A stretch of 64,000 nt of DNA from Bacteroidales bacterium UBA1680 (GTDB lineage Bacteria > Bacteroidota > Bacteroidia > Bacteroidales > UBA932): the NCBI GenBank assembly GCA_002320605.1, contig DCKG01000017.1, positions 391 through 64,390 on the forward strand. The letters are read 5' to 3'. Below, in pieces: positions 14,973 to 23,707 of this stretch. The notes under the pieces are model-generated. The model did not search any database, was not told where the DNA came from, and worked only from the letters and a program-made list of their open reading frames with translations. The translations under genes and the position numbers were made by a program. The first letter of the stretch is position 1, and each line of letters begins with the position of its first letter.

Positions 14973-16832
14973 TTATTTGATCACGGATTCATATTTCACG
15001 TCCTTATTGTCTTCTGGAATCAAGCATACGATGATGTTCTGCACAGAAGAGAGTTTCAAGTCAGTGTCGAATCCGACTATTGTTATTCCAGGGTTAGGAG
15101 AGTCGAACGTGAAAGGAGAAACTGCAGGGGATATGTGCCAGCGGATAGACTCGGGGCCGCTAACCTTAACGTAAAGTTTCTTCCCGTCTTTTTCCAGAAG
15201 CAATACCTTGTCGGAGATAATTTCGGCTTTTGCTGGAGTAACCAGAGTCCACGTTGCCATTGTAAAATGGTTTGAAGTCTCTATCTTATCTTCCACGACG
15301 ACATATTCTTTGTCTATCAGGCTTACGGCACGTTTGGCACTCTTGACCTGGCCTTCATAAACAGGTGTCAGGTCCGAGATAATGTACATGTAGTTCTCGT
15401 TGTCTGAAGATCCGGTTATCTCCGCTTTCCCCTTGACGTTCTGGAGTTTGCGATTGAAGGTAAGGGTGTTATGCGAATAGTTGTTGTAGCGGAATGAATC
15501 CCAGCGCTGCGAGTCCTGTTTCATGTTCCATAAGTCCACGCCTCTTACCTCCAGTCTATTGTAATTATCAGCGCCCATGTCTATTGCCCATCTCACGCCT
15601 TCTGCTTCCATGATGAAGGAACCTACGTCCATGTGAGCATGATTTTCAGAAGGAGTTCCCATCTTCATACCGGTGAAAATTGCAGAGGTATCTTCCCAGT
15701 CAGTGCGCATGAAGCACACTGGATTGTAACCCTGAGCTTTCCAGAAGAGATTGGATGGCTTTATTGGGTTCGAGAGAGAGGTAGATGCTCCCCAGATTAG
15801 GATAGCAGGAGCGAGCCTGTCTTTCCTGATTCTGCTAGTCCCATCTCTCCTGTAGACCCTGATCTGGTTATAAATAATCGAAGGGTCTTTTGTCTTGTCG
15901 TAGAACCAGAACATGGCAGGGGAGAGAAATGCCCTGGCACCATTATCTGAATATGAGAATATATTTAGGGCAGGAGTCGTTATATTAAGAATATATTCGC
16001 CTGTCTTCATAAATCCAGGAGCTTGGCTCAGGCCATAGTCTGTGCCAAAAATCTTCTCGATGGCACTAAGAAACATCGTACAGAAAGTAGTACCGTATTC
16101 CCAATAACCTCCACCTTCAGGGTAGGCTCCGTCTGGGGCATAATGCTTCATCGGGATGGCGATTTTTTCTATTGCCCTGTTGACAATGTCGCTGCATAGC
16201 TCTGGGTCTTTTTCCCAGATTGCTAGTGCTCCATATGAAACCCCAGCATGGCAGACCTGGTTCCAGTTGTTCACTGCATTGACGAACCAGTTGTATTTTG
16301 TGTCGTAAGACGGTTTCAGTCCTTTTTCGATTATGGCCTGCTCTATGATTTTCCTGGTTTCTTGTGACAGCTGAGGGTAAAGCCAGTCGTAGCCAATAGC
16401 AAGGGCCATCGTCATCTCTCCGACATCAAGGAAATGCGACGGGTTCCAGTCCGAAAAAGACGCTGCTTTCAGCATTTCGCTTTCGGCACGCTTGAGATAT
16501 GCTTGCTTCCCGGTCATTCTGTAAGCATAGCTGAGAGCAAATATCCGTCGAAGGTTTTCTCTCGAGACAGCCAGCAGCCTTTTCCCTTCCTTGATCCTCT
16601 CGCTCAATGGCAGGTCAATAATTAAATCTGCTTCTTCCAATATCGCATTATTAATATTCTGCCACTCGGCATCTTTAGAAATTTGTTTTTTCAGTGTCTT
16701 ATCTTCACCCTTCATCAGCAGGAGCCTAGGATGAGAAGGAAGCTTTTCGGCTGTTTTTACGTAATTGTTCTGGCCGCTTGCGATAAGGCTGCTCAGCATT
16801 AATGCGAATAAGAAAAATAATCGATGTCTCAT
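14973..16832 (-). CDS. Heparinase II/III-family polysaccharide lyase
   Basis: 619 residues with a signal peptide (MRHRLFFLFALMLSSLIASG). An alpha/alpha toroid (about 30-330) is followed by a beta-sandwich (about 360-619). Candidate catalytic residues fit this fold: N188/N189 in VNNWNQVC, tyrosines 237, 243 and 246 in AYPEGGGYWEYG, and H398/H400 in SENHAHMDVGSF. Such lyases cut uronic-acid glycans by beta-elimination and leave an unsaturated end sugar. It most resembles PL15/PL17-like and other HepII/III enzymes, but the family number and substrate are not certain. It is a clear paralogue of the C-terminal half of the 1,221-residue lyase two genes upstream. The location is probably periplasmic. 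Confidence 0.85.
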   Translation of the reverse strand: MRHRLFFLFALMLSSLIASGQNNYVKTAEKLPSHPRLLLMKGEDKTLKKQISKDAEWQNINNAILEEADLIIDLPLSERIKEGKRLLAVSRENLRRIFALSYAYRMTGKQAYLKRAESEMLKAASFSDWNPSHFLDVGEMTMALAIGYDWLYPQLSQETRKIIEQAIIEKGLKPSYDTKYNWFVNAVNNWNQVCHAGVSYGALAIWEKDPELCSDIVNRAIEKIAIPMKHYAPDGAYPEGGGYWEYGTTFCTMFLSAIEKIFGTDYGLSQAPGFMKTGEYILNITTPALNIFSYSDNGARAFLSPAMFWFYDKTKDPSIIYNQIRVYRRDGTSRIRKDRLAPAILIWGASTSLSNPIKPSNLFWKAQGYNPVCFMRTDWEDTSAIFTGMKMGTPSENHAHMDVGSFIMEAEGVRWAIDMGADNYNRLEVRGVDLWNMKQDSQRWDSFRYNNYSHNTLTFNRKLQNVKGKAEITGSSDNENYMYIISDLTPVYEGQVKSAKRAVSLIDKEYVVVEDKIETSNHFTMATWTLVTPAKAEIISDKVLLLEKDGKKLYVKVSGPESIRWHISPAVSPFTFDSPNPGITIVGFDTDLKLSSVQNIIVCLIPEDNKDVKYESVIK

Positions 16833-16857
16833 TTTATGAATATGTTTTATTGTGTTA

Positions 16858-19800
16858 TCAATATTTGAATATTACGCTGCTGCCGGCGAAAGTGCCTATA
16901 GGCAAGTCAGCCGAAATCTCTTGAGTTTGGAATCCATCTCTAGAGATTTGAATATGCATCCTGCCTAGAAGGTGAGTAGGATCGGAGAGAGCTAGCTCCG
17001 TGATTTTTCCAGTGCCATCATATTTCACCATTACCATACCAGGAGAGTCAATGGATATTTTCGTCCCTTTGAATATTTCTACTGAGCCACTTCTGTAAAA
17101 AACCGCGTAGGCGATTCGCAGGGCATCGTTTCTTACTGCCTGGAGACCTTCATTGTTTGCAATTATCGATATGCTACTGCCGTTCTCTTGCTCTTCCAAA
17201 GCCTCTTGGCTAGTAGAAGGGACTATGATATATTCATAGCTCTTTTCATCATTCTGTCTCCTTTGTTCAAGCCACAATTTGAAGACATCCTTTTTCACGA
17301 TGTCTTTTGGCGAATCTGACTGACGATTTGAGATAGCCCAGCTTCCCTGCTCTTCCTTATTCGAGATTGAAACAGCAGCATGTTGTGGGAATAGATATCC
17401 AATGCTATCATGAAGGACCCATGAGACATCATTTAAAGTCCGGGTTCCATTTTCTAGCTTTTTTACATCATTACCGCATTTCACGATGACGTCCCCGTTC
17501 AGGTAACATTGGTTGAGTGTCGTTATGGCTGGCTTTCTTGATGGGTTCTTGATACCGCTTCCTAAACAGACATATTCATCATCAAAGAAGAACCATGCCT
17601 TTCTTGCCGACAAACCAGTGTGGGGACTCTTGAAATCAAATCCGACCGTACCATAGAGACCGTCTGTGACGGCGCCGGTGAAATCGTTCAAGCCCCATTT
17701 CTGAATTTCGTTTTCTGGAGGCATTTTGTCAAGCAGGATGGTTGTCGCACCAGGAATCATCATCCAGTCACAGACAGGAGTTAAGTCGGAATATTCTTTC
17801 CCCGTGCGAGAAATGTAGTTAGTTCCATCGCCTCTGAAATGGTTCATTAGTCCCTCTCCATTGTAAGGCTGCTCCATATTCGCAGTTCTTTTAGAATACA
17901 TTCTTACGGAGGTGTAGTAACCAGGTCTCTGGAAAACGAAATGATCGGTGCACCAAAAATATTTAGCGAAGGAAGTCTTTTCAAAACTTTGGCCTTTCCT
18001 CGCATTGGCAACGTTCTCCAGTTCGTCACGCCTGTAATTGGAAACTTTCATCAGTCGTTCAGGAGTTCTTGGGCTGAAAACTCTTCCCTCACCTTGCCTT
18101 GTTATGTCTCTATTCAGAACTCCGGGGTCGGTGATCCTGCCGTATATTTGCTGCTTGCAGATTCCATCGAGGTAGTAATCTATGAGAGTATTAGCGGCTT
18201 CATCTGAAAATCTGAATTTCGTTCCGGCTACTAAAGAGGCCCAGTAGGCGAATTCGTCAGCATATTGGTTGCCATAAGATAGGGTGTTGTTAACTCTGTC
18301 ATCTCTGTGATGGAAACTGAAATCCTGTTGCATGCCACGGCCAGTAGAGAATTTTATCTCTCCCTGTATGATTCGCATTAATCTTGCGAATTCTTCTTCA
18401 TTCCTATTGTACAAGGCTTTCTGTGCTTGGATGCCGGCAATCTTTATTCTGTCACCGCTCGGTCTCGCTCCGCTCGCATGGACATTTCCTCTGCCGACTA
18501 TTTCCAATGCTTTGTCAATCTGGCAGACAGATAGGTCATTATCCATAACAAGCAAAAGGTTCATGATGTTTTCTGGCGTTCCAATCTGATTCCACCACCA
18601 GTTCTGGCAGATGAAATCGTTCTTGAGCCAATAATTGAGTGACCTGCTGATTGCATCTTTGATGTCTTTTCCCCCTTTAAGTGGAGATCCGGTTTTTTTG
18701 TATGCCTTGGCCATCACTAACATATTGCTCAGATGTCTGCTATGCTCAAAACCGGTGTTAGAGACATCAGAATAATTTATTCCAGGCCAAGTCCCATCGG
18801 GTTTTAAAGATTCGGCTATTCTTTTGACTTTCTCCTCATTCACTCCGGAAGATAGCATTTCATTCCTGACTGAATTTCTTAAGCTTTCCATTTCACCTTT
18901 CTTAATGGCATGGCGGCCACCTTCGTCGTAGCCGTCGAGCATGATAGGCATCAGTGTAGGGAAAACCCATGCGAAATGATGTTCTGGGTAAATATGTGGG
19001 CGACTGCTTTCGACATATTTCAAATATGTCTCATCTCCATAGACTCTGACCATGGCTTCTAACAAATTGTCTGGCCATCTGTCGTGTTTGCCCGTATTCA
19101 AGGTCTCATGCCATTTCCACTCTGCAGGGTGCTGCTGGTAATGAAGAAGATAGTCTAGGGCTTTTTTTATTGACGCACCATCTTTTTCATAGAAGAAAAG
19201 GTTTTCACCGGTAGCATTGTAGATTACCCACATGGCAGCCGTCATTGGCGCTAAAGAAAAATACGTGTACCACAAACCATTCTGTTCTCTGATAATCTCA
19301 CCTGGCATGTGCCCATCAGGTGCGATCTTTCTTGAGAAATCGCCTTTGATAAGAGCGATGTTGCGATTCATTTCTTCTTCATCTTCCAGAAGCGAAGCGG
19401 AAAGCACAGAACCGAATCGCCCCCAGTCTGCCCAGTTGTTTTTTCTTTCTCTTATCTCATTAGCTGCTTTTCTGTAGACTGTGGCCACCCAGTTCTTGAA
19501 TTGTTCTTTGTCTGACTGTTTCCAGATGGGAGAGTCAGACATAAGCTCTGCTGCCATCAGTAGAGCCGAACCAGAATAGCTCATGACCAAAGGGCCATCT
19601 GGCTCTGAATATTTATTATTGATGTATGCCCATGCGTTCAGAAAATAACAAGCCTTTTCTCCATAGGCTTTCTTCCCCGTCAGCTTGTAGGCAAGGGCTG
19701 AGCAATATGCAGCGAAAGCGTCTTGCTGAAGCGCCAAAGAATTGGCCCTGTGTTCCTGTGGCTTTACATAATAGCCAGGAACGTTAAAATCAGGCCTGGC

Positions 19801-20010
19801 GTGATGCTGGCTGTTCTGGAGCGAATCAGCATATCTTATCAGCTGAATATAGGCATCGTAGTATGGCTCGCATCGCTGTGACACCATACCCCTCACGAAA
19901 CTGATTTGTTCTAGCGGGTGCATGTAATGCCCTGCAGTCAACTGCAAGCAACACAGTAGTGAAGACAATACTGTAATAATTTTTAGAATATATTTATATT
20001 CCCTTTTCAT
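16858..20010 (-). CDS. Two-domain lyase: alginate-lyase-like toroid fused to PL8 lyase
   Basis: 1,050 residues with an N-terminal signal segment (to about residue 26). Residues about 30-370 resemble the helical Alginate_lyase domain found in PL5-like proteins (KNNWADWGRFG at 190-200, APDGHMPGEI at about 230). Residues about 380-1050 are a full PL8-type enzyme: QNWWWNQIGTP at 469-479, DFSFHHRDDR at 563-572 with candidate catalytic His 567/568 and Tyr 583, then RTANMEQPYNGEG (708-720) and the DWMMIPGATTI central beta-sandwich signature. PL8 includes chondroitin, hyaluronate and xanthan lyases. The fusion of two lyase folds in one secreted chain is unusual. Whether the first domain is active is unknown. 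Confidence 0.82.
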   Translation of the reverse strand: MKREYKYILKIITVLSSLLCCLQLTAGHYMHPLEQISFVRGMVSQRCEPYYDAYIQLIRYADSLQNSQHHARPDFNVPGYYVKPQEHRANSLALQQDAFAAYCSALAYKLTGKKAYGEKACYFLNAWAYINNKYSEPDGPLVMSYSGSALLMAAELMSDSPIWKQSDKEQFKNWVATVYRKAANEIRERKNNWADWGRFGSVLSASLLEDEEEMNRNIALIKGDFSRKIAPDGHMPGEIIREQNGLWYTYFSLAPMTAAMWVIYNATGENLFFYEKDGASIKKALDYLLHYQQHPAEWKWHETLNTGKHDRWPDNLLEAMVRVYGDETYLKYVESSRPHIYPEHHFAWVFPTLMPIMLDGYDEGGRHAIKKGEMESLRNSVRNEMLSSGVNEEKVKRIAESLKPDGTWPGINYSDVSNTGFEHSRHLSNMLVMAKAYKKTGSPLKGGKDIKDAISRSLNYWLKNDFICQNWWWNQIGTPENIMNLLLVMDNDLSVCQIDKALEIVGRGNVHASGARPSGDRIKIAGIQAQKALYNRNEEEFARLMRIIQGEIKFSTGRGMQQDFSFHHRDDRVNNTLSYGNQYADEFAYWASLVAGTKFRFSDEAANTLIDYYLDGICKQQIYGRITDPGVLNRDITRQGEGRVFSPRTPERLMKVSNYRRDELENVANARKGQSFEKTSFAKYFWCTDHFVFQRPGYYTSVRMYSKRTANMEQPYNGEGLMNHFRGDGTNYISRTGKEYSDLTPVCDWMMIPGATTILLDKMPPENEIQKWGLNDFTGAVTDGLYGTVGFDFKSPHTGLSARKAWFFFDDEYVCLGSGIKNPSRKPAITTLNQCYLNGDVIVKCGNDVKKLENGTRTLNDVSWVLHDSIGYLFPQHAAVSISNKEEQGSWAISNRQSDSPKDIVKKDVFKLWLEQRRQNDEKSYEYIIVPSTSQEALEEQENGSSISIIANNEGLQAVRNDALRIAYAVFYRSGSVEIFKGTKISIDSPGMVMVKYDGTGKITELALSDPTHLLGRMHIQISRDGFQTQEISADLPIGTFAGSSVIFKY

Positions 20011-20041
20011 GCATAAGTATTCTTAATACCATATTCAATTT

Positions 20042-23000
20042 TCAATTGTTTGGTTTCTTCCCGCTAAGTGTAGTCGTGAATGTCACGGAAGTACCTCTCG
20101 GAATTGTAGAGACATATCCGGCGACGGTGTATCCCTTGTTTTCGTCATCCCATCCGGTACGTACGGTCCAATCTGACGGCCTTGTGGCAGGCCAGGTCGT
20201 ATATGTCACGGATGTTGATGAACTCTTTGCACTCAGATAAAGTGTTTTGCCTTTTTGAGAAAGGATCTGATAACTGCTGCCGTTTTCGACCGTTGACGGT
20301 GTGATCATTCTCCACATCATCTTTGCGTCCGCACTTTCGAGAGCAGTGACTTCGTCCGTAATGACCAGATTGTCACCTTCGAGACGGATGGTGCGGAACA
20401 CGGACTTGGCCTGCCCTTTGAAAACGGCTGTCAGGTCCATCCTCATACCTGGTGAAGCGGCGTCATCATAGACGTTGGCGATGGTCGCCTTTCCGCTGAC
20501 ATGGTGGTCGGTCATATAGAGTTTGCTGAAGCTGTCATCGAAATTTGAGAATGACAAGGTGCTGTGCCCAAGATTGTTCATCCGGAATATGTCCCAGCGC
20601 AGAGACTTCTGCGTCATCGTCCAATAACTGCCCCCTGCTTTTGCGGTCAGATTTTCGATGGTGGCATAATTCGGACATCTCAAGTCATCCGACCAACGCA
20701 CACCCTGGGATTCATAGACGAATGAGCCTGCATCCATATGACCGTGACTGGCACTGGCCGCGCCGCCCTTGAAACCGATGTATTTGTCATTTTCGTCAAA
20801 TTTCCATCCTGTATGTATCATGGCTACGGGTACCAGGCCGTTTCCTACCCAAAGGTTGGAGGAAGGGAATGCGAGATTTAACGGATCGAAACTGAAATCC
20901 ATGATTATCCCTGGGATGATCGGAAGCAGACGGTTCTTGGAATACTTCCCCTTGTTAAGCAGCCGCACCTCATTGGCCACTAATGCCGAATTGCCTGTTT
21001 TAGCGGCAAACCACCACATCGGTATTTGCATGGATTCACTTGCGCTGCCACCATCTGCGAACGAGAAATTTCCTCCGCACGGACTGCCCATGAACAGCAT
21101 GAAATCACCTGTTCTCATGAATCCGTCAATCCTTGAAAGGCCGTTGTCGTTGCCGAATGCCTTCTGGAGCATCTGGAGCAGACAAATCTGATACCCGGTC
21201 CCGTATTCCCAATAGCCATATCCCTCGCCGTAATTGCCGTCGGGAGAATACATGCTCTTGACAGCTGCGGCATTGGACACGAGGGCGTTCTCGATAACCT
21301 TCGCGCAATTCGTCTTGTCCTGAGGATAAGCAGCGAGGGCAGCTGCGACAAGGCCTCCGTTGCATACAGAATTCCAGTTGTTTTTGCTCGTCTGTGTGGC
21401 ATCTTTCCCGCTCTTGCTGTCAAGAGCAGTATCAATGGCATAATTGCTGAGGGCTTTTCTGACCATCAGACGAGTGTTATAGTCCAAATCATAATACAGC
21501 CAATCGTATGCTAGGGAAACTCCGAGCGCCATTTCTCCGACATCCAGATAATGAGAAGGATGCCAGTCCTTGAATTGGCCACAAACGGTATTGAGTGTTT
21601 CGACTACTTTGGCAAGGAACTCCTCCCTTCCGGTCATACGGTATGCATAACTACAGTACAATAGGATAAGTTCAACTTTTCTTGAAACGGAAAGAAGCCT
21701 TTTGTTGGATGCGTCAAGAGTATACGTGATGGACTCTGTGGAGGCGGCTTCCTTTTCTGCATAAGTGAGTATCAGATCATTCAGTTTGGCAAGAGTAGGC
21801 CAAGATACGGGATCTTTCACCTTGGCCGCAAGGGTTTCGAAGTCATCTTTTTTCATGAGTATCCGAGGATGCCCTAGAGCCTTGAGTGTCCCATAATTAT
21901 ATGTGCCGGTCACGTCCGGAGAAGAGTCCTCTACCTCCTCCTTGAAAGACGTGCTGAACTTGACCGCATCGCTGAAATAGCTCTTGTCTTTTGTCTTCAC
22001 GACGGCACGGCATTCATAATCCTTGTCTGCCGACAGGTCATGAATATCAGACTGGAAATTTTCCGCAGTTGTTTCACAGATGACCGCTGTCCATTCGGAT
22101 GCGCCTACCATCCTGTATTCAAATCCGCAGCTGAACTGTGTCTGGTCAAAGAAGGGAAGAGCCTCGAAGGAGCCCTTGAGAGTCGCCGACTTGAGATCGT
22201 CCGGATTGATGCTGATTCTGTCCATGCTGACGGACTGAACGGCGAATGTGACTGGATCAGATGTAGACCTGTAGAAGACCCTCAGTTCCAGTATGCAGGT
22301 TTCTCCCGATTCAGTGGTCTCTATTCTGTATGGCATCCCGTTGGCGCCGCCGAATCGCCAGGTCAGTTCCGCGCCCTTGGAGAGACGCGAGCTGGCCACC
22401 TTTCCGCCTGGAACGACATCCCCGTTTACATCAGTGATTCTTAGTCCTCCGAGGTTTGAAGTAACGACCGATCCTTCGGATGAAAACTCACCGTTGGTGC
22501 CGACTGTGACAGTGACCTTATAAATGGACTTACCCTCACGCCCAGGCACTTCGAGATAAGAGCCGGGACAATTCCCGAAACGGAAACCGGTATGGTTTGT
22601 CGGTGCCACATAGCATTTCCCTGTCGCCGCTGAAGGATCCGAGTAAGCCGAAGTGTCATAATACGGGTAAATGACAAAATCTCCGAATCCATCTAGGGTC
22701 ATTGCTGTGCGTTTCCTCATGAAGTTGACCTGCTTGGAGTCTTTGTATCCAGTAGGGAACGGGTTGGTTGAAGGATTTGAGAAAGGCCATAGCAGATTTT
22801 TACCACTTTCTCTCAGGAATTCCACCACGGCGACATCCTCCCATTCCAGCTGAGAGGCATCGATCATGCCCAGATCCAATATGGAAGATATCTCGAGTGT
22901 CCGTGGTGTGGAGTCAAACCATATCGCCTCTTTCCCTTTGGTATCTGTAAAAATGATTTTCAGACCCTTCGGGAACGTCTGGGCAGGAACGGAGAAACAA

Positions 23001-23707
23001 TATGATCTGTCATTCTCAAAAGTACTTGACATGGCCGGTGAAAGCCATATCGAGTAAGCTGATTTGCGATCCACATAAGAAGACACAGTCGCCTTGTTGT
23101 CAGCAGAGACGGTAATCATGGCGACTCCTCCGAAACGACAGCCGTCAGGCGTCCGGAGCGTGATAGTTTTGATGGCCGATCCTCCTCCGAGCGAGAATCT
23201 TATGAGTCCTCCGACGTTTTTGAATGACAAAGTCGTGTCGGCGGATGTGCAGACGGCTCCAGTCGCTTCAGGATCGAAACTGCCTGGGTAGCCTTTCTGT
23301 TCGCAAGGGAAATGCAAGTAAAGCGTGTCCTGTGCATTGTCAGTTGAACCGGGTGAGAAAGATTCTACCATCGAAGACGGGAAGACGGACCAATATCTCG
23401 AATTCCTGCTTCCTGATCCTGTGAATATTCCATCCCCTTGCGCCGATACGTATGAAATGAATTTTGAACTGCCCTCCTTTTTGCAGAATACCGCAATACG
23501 GTCTCCCTTCTGCCATTCGCGGGGCAGTGCGGCTGTGGATTCCGTTCCGGTAAAAGGCTGCAGATTCGCCTTGAAAGTCAGAGAAGTGATTTTCTTGCCA
23601 TCATCATCTTTTCCTGATGGATTGTCCATTTCTGGATTGCTCTTGCATCCAGCAAGGGTCAGCAAGGAAGCGACGGCGAATATAAAGGGTTTGATTATTT
23701 TCATCAT
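20042..23707 (-). CDS. Multidomain lipoprotein lyase: fimbrillin-like + beta-sandwich + FN3-like + heparinase II/III
   Basis: 1,221 residues. A lipobox (LTLAGC, Cys21) suggests a surface or periplasmic lipoprotein. Residues about 40-290 resemble fimbrillin-like Bacteroidales domains (WQKGDRIAVF, YWSVFP). Residues about 295-490 look like a beta-sandwich, possibly glycan-binding. Residues 490-590 look FN3-like. From 605 on comes a HepII/III lyase with candidate residues N776/N777, Tyr 826-835 (NYGEGYGYWEYG) and H988/H990 (SHGHMDAGSF). The lyase part is paralogous to the 619-residue lyase. The tethering domains probably place the enzyme at the cell surface close to SusCD. The start overlaps the preceding lyase gene by 4 bp. 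Confidence 0.8.
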   Translation of the reverse strand: MMKIIKPFIFAVASLLTLAGCKSNPEMDNPSGKDDDGKKITSLTFKANLQPFTGTESTAALPREWQKGDRIAVFCKKEGSSKFISYVSAQGDGIFTGSGSRNSRYWSVFPSSMVESFSPGSTDNAQDTLYLHFPCEQKGYPGSFDPEATGAVCTSADTTLSFKNVGGLIRFSLGGGSAIKTITLRTPDGCRFGGVAMITVSADNKATVSSYVDRKSAYSIWLSPAMSSTFENDRSYCFSVPAQTFPKGLKIIFTDTKGKEAIWFDSTPRTLEISSILDLGMIDASQLEWEDVAVVEFLRESGKNLLWPFSNPSTNPFPTGYKDSKQVNFMRKRTAMTLDGFGDFVIYPYYDTSAYSDPSAATGKCYVAPTNHTGFRFGNCPGSYLEVPGREGKSIYKVTVTVGTNGEFSSEGSVVTSNLGGLRITDVNGDVVPGGKVASSRLSKGAELTWRFGGANGMPYRIETTESGETCILELRVFYRSTSDPVTFAVQSVSMDRISINPDDLKSATLKGSFEALPFFDQTQFSCGFEYRMVGASEWTAVICETTAENFQSDIHDLSADKDYECRAVVKTKDKSYFSDAVKFSTSFKEEVEDSSPDVTGTYNYGTLKALGHPRILMKKDDFETLAAKVKDPVSWPTLAKLNDLILTYAEKEAASTESITYTLDASNKRLLSVSRKVELILLYCSYAYRMTGREEFLAKVVETLNTVCGQFKDWHPSHYLDVGEMALGVSLAYDWLYYDLDYNTRLMVRKALSNYAIDTALDSKSGKDATQTSKNNWNSVCNGGLVAAALAAYPQDKTNCAKVIENALVSNAAAVKSMYSPDGNYGEGYGYWEYGTGYQICLLQMLQKAFGNDNGLSRIDGFMRTGDFMLFMGSPCGGNFSFADGGSASESMQIPMWWFAAKTGNSALVANEVRLLNKGKYSKNRLLPIIPGIIMDFSFDPLNLAFPSSNLWVGNGLVPVAMIHTGWKFDENDKYIGFKGGAASASHGHMDAGSFVYESQGVRWSDDLRCPNYATIENLTAKAGGSYWTMTQKSLRWDIFRMNNLGHSTLSFSNFDDSFSKLYMTDHHVSGKATIANVYDDAASPGMRMDLTAVFKGQAKSVFRTIRLEGDNLVITDEVTALESADAKMMWRMITPSTVENGSSYQILSQKGKTLYLSAKSSSTSVTYTTWPATRPSDWTVRTGWDDENKGYTVAGYVSTIPRGTSVTFTTTLSGKKPNN

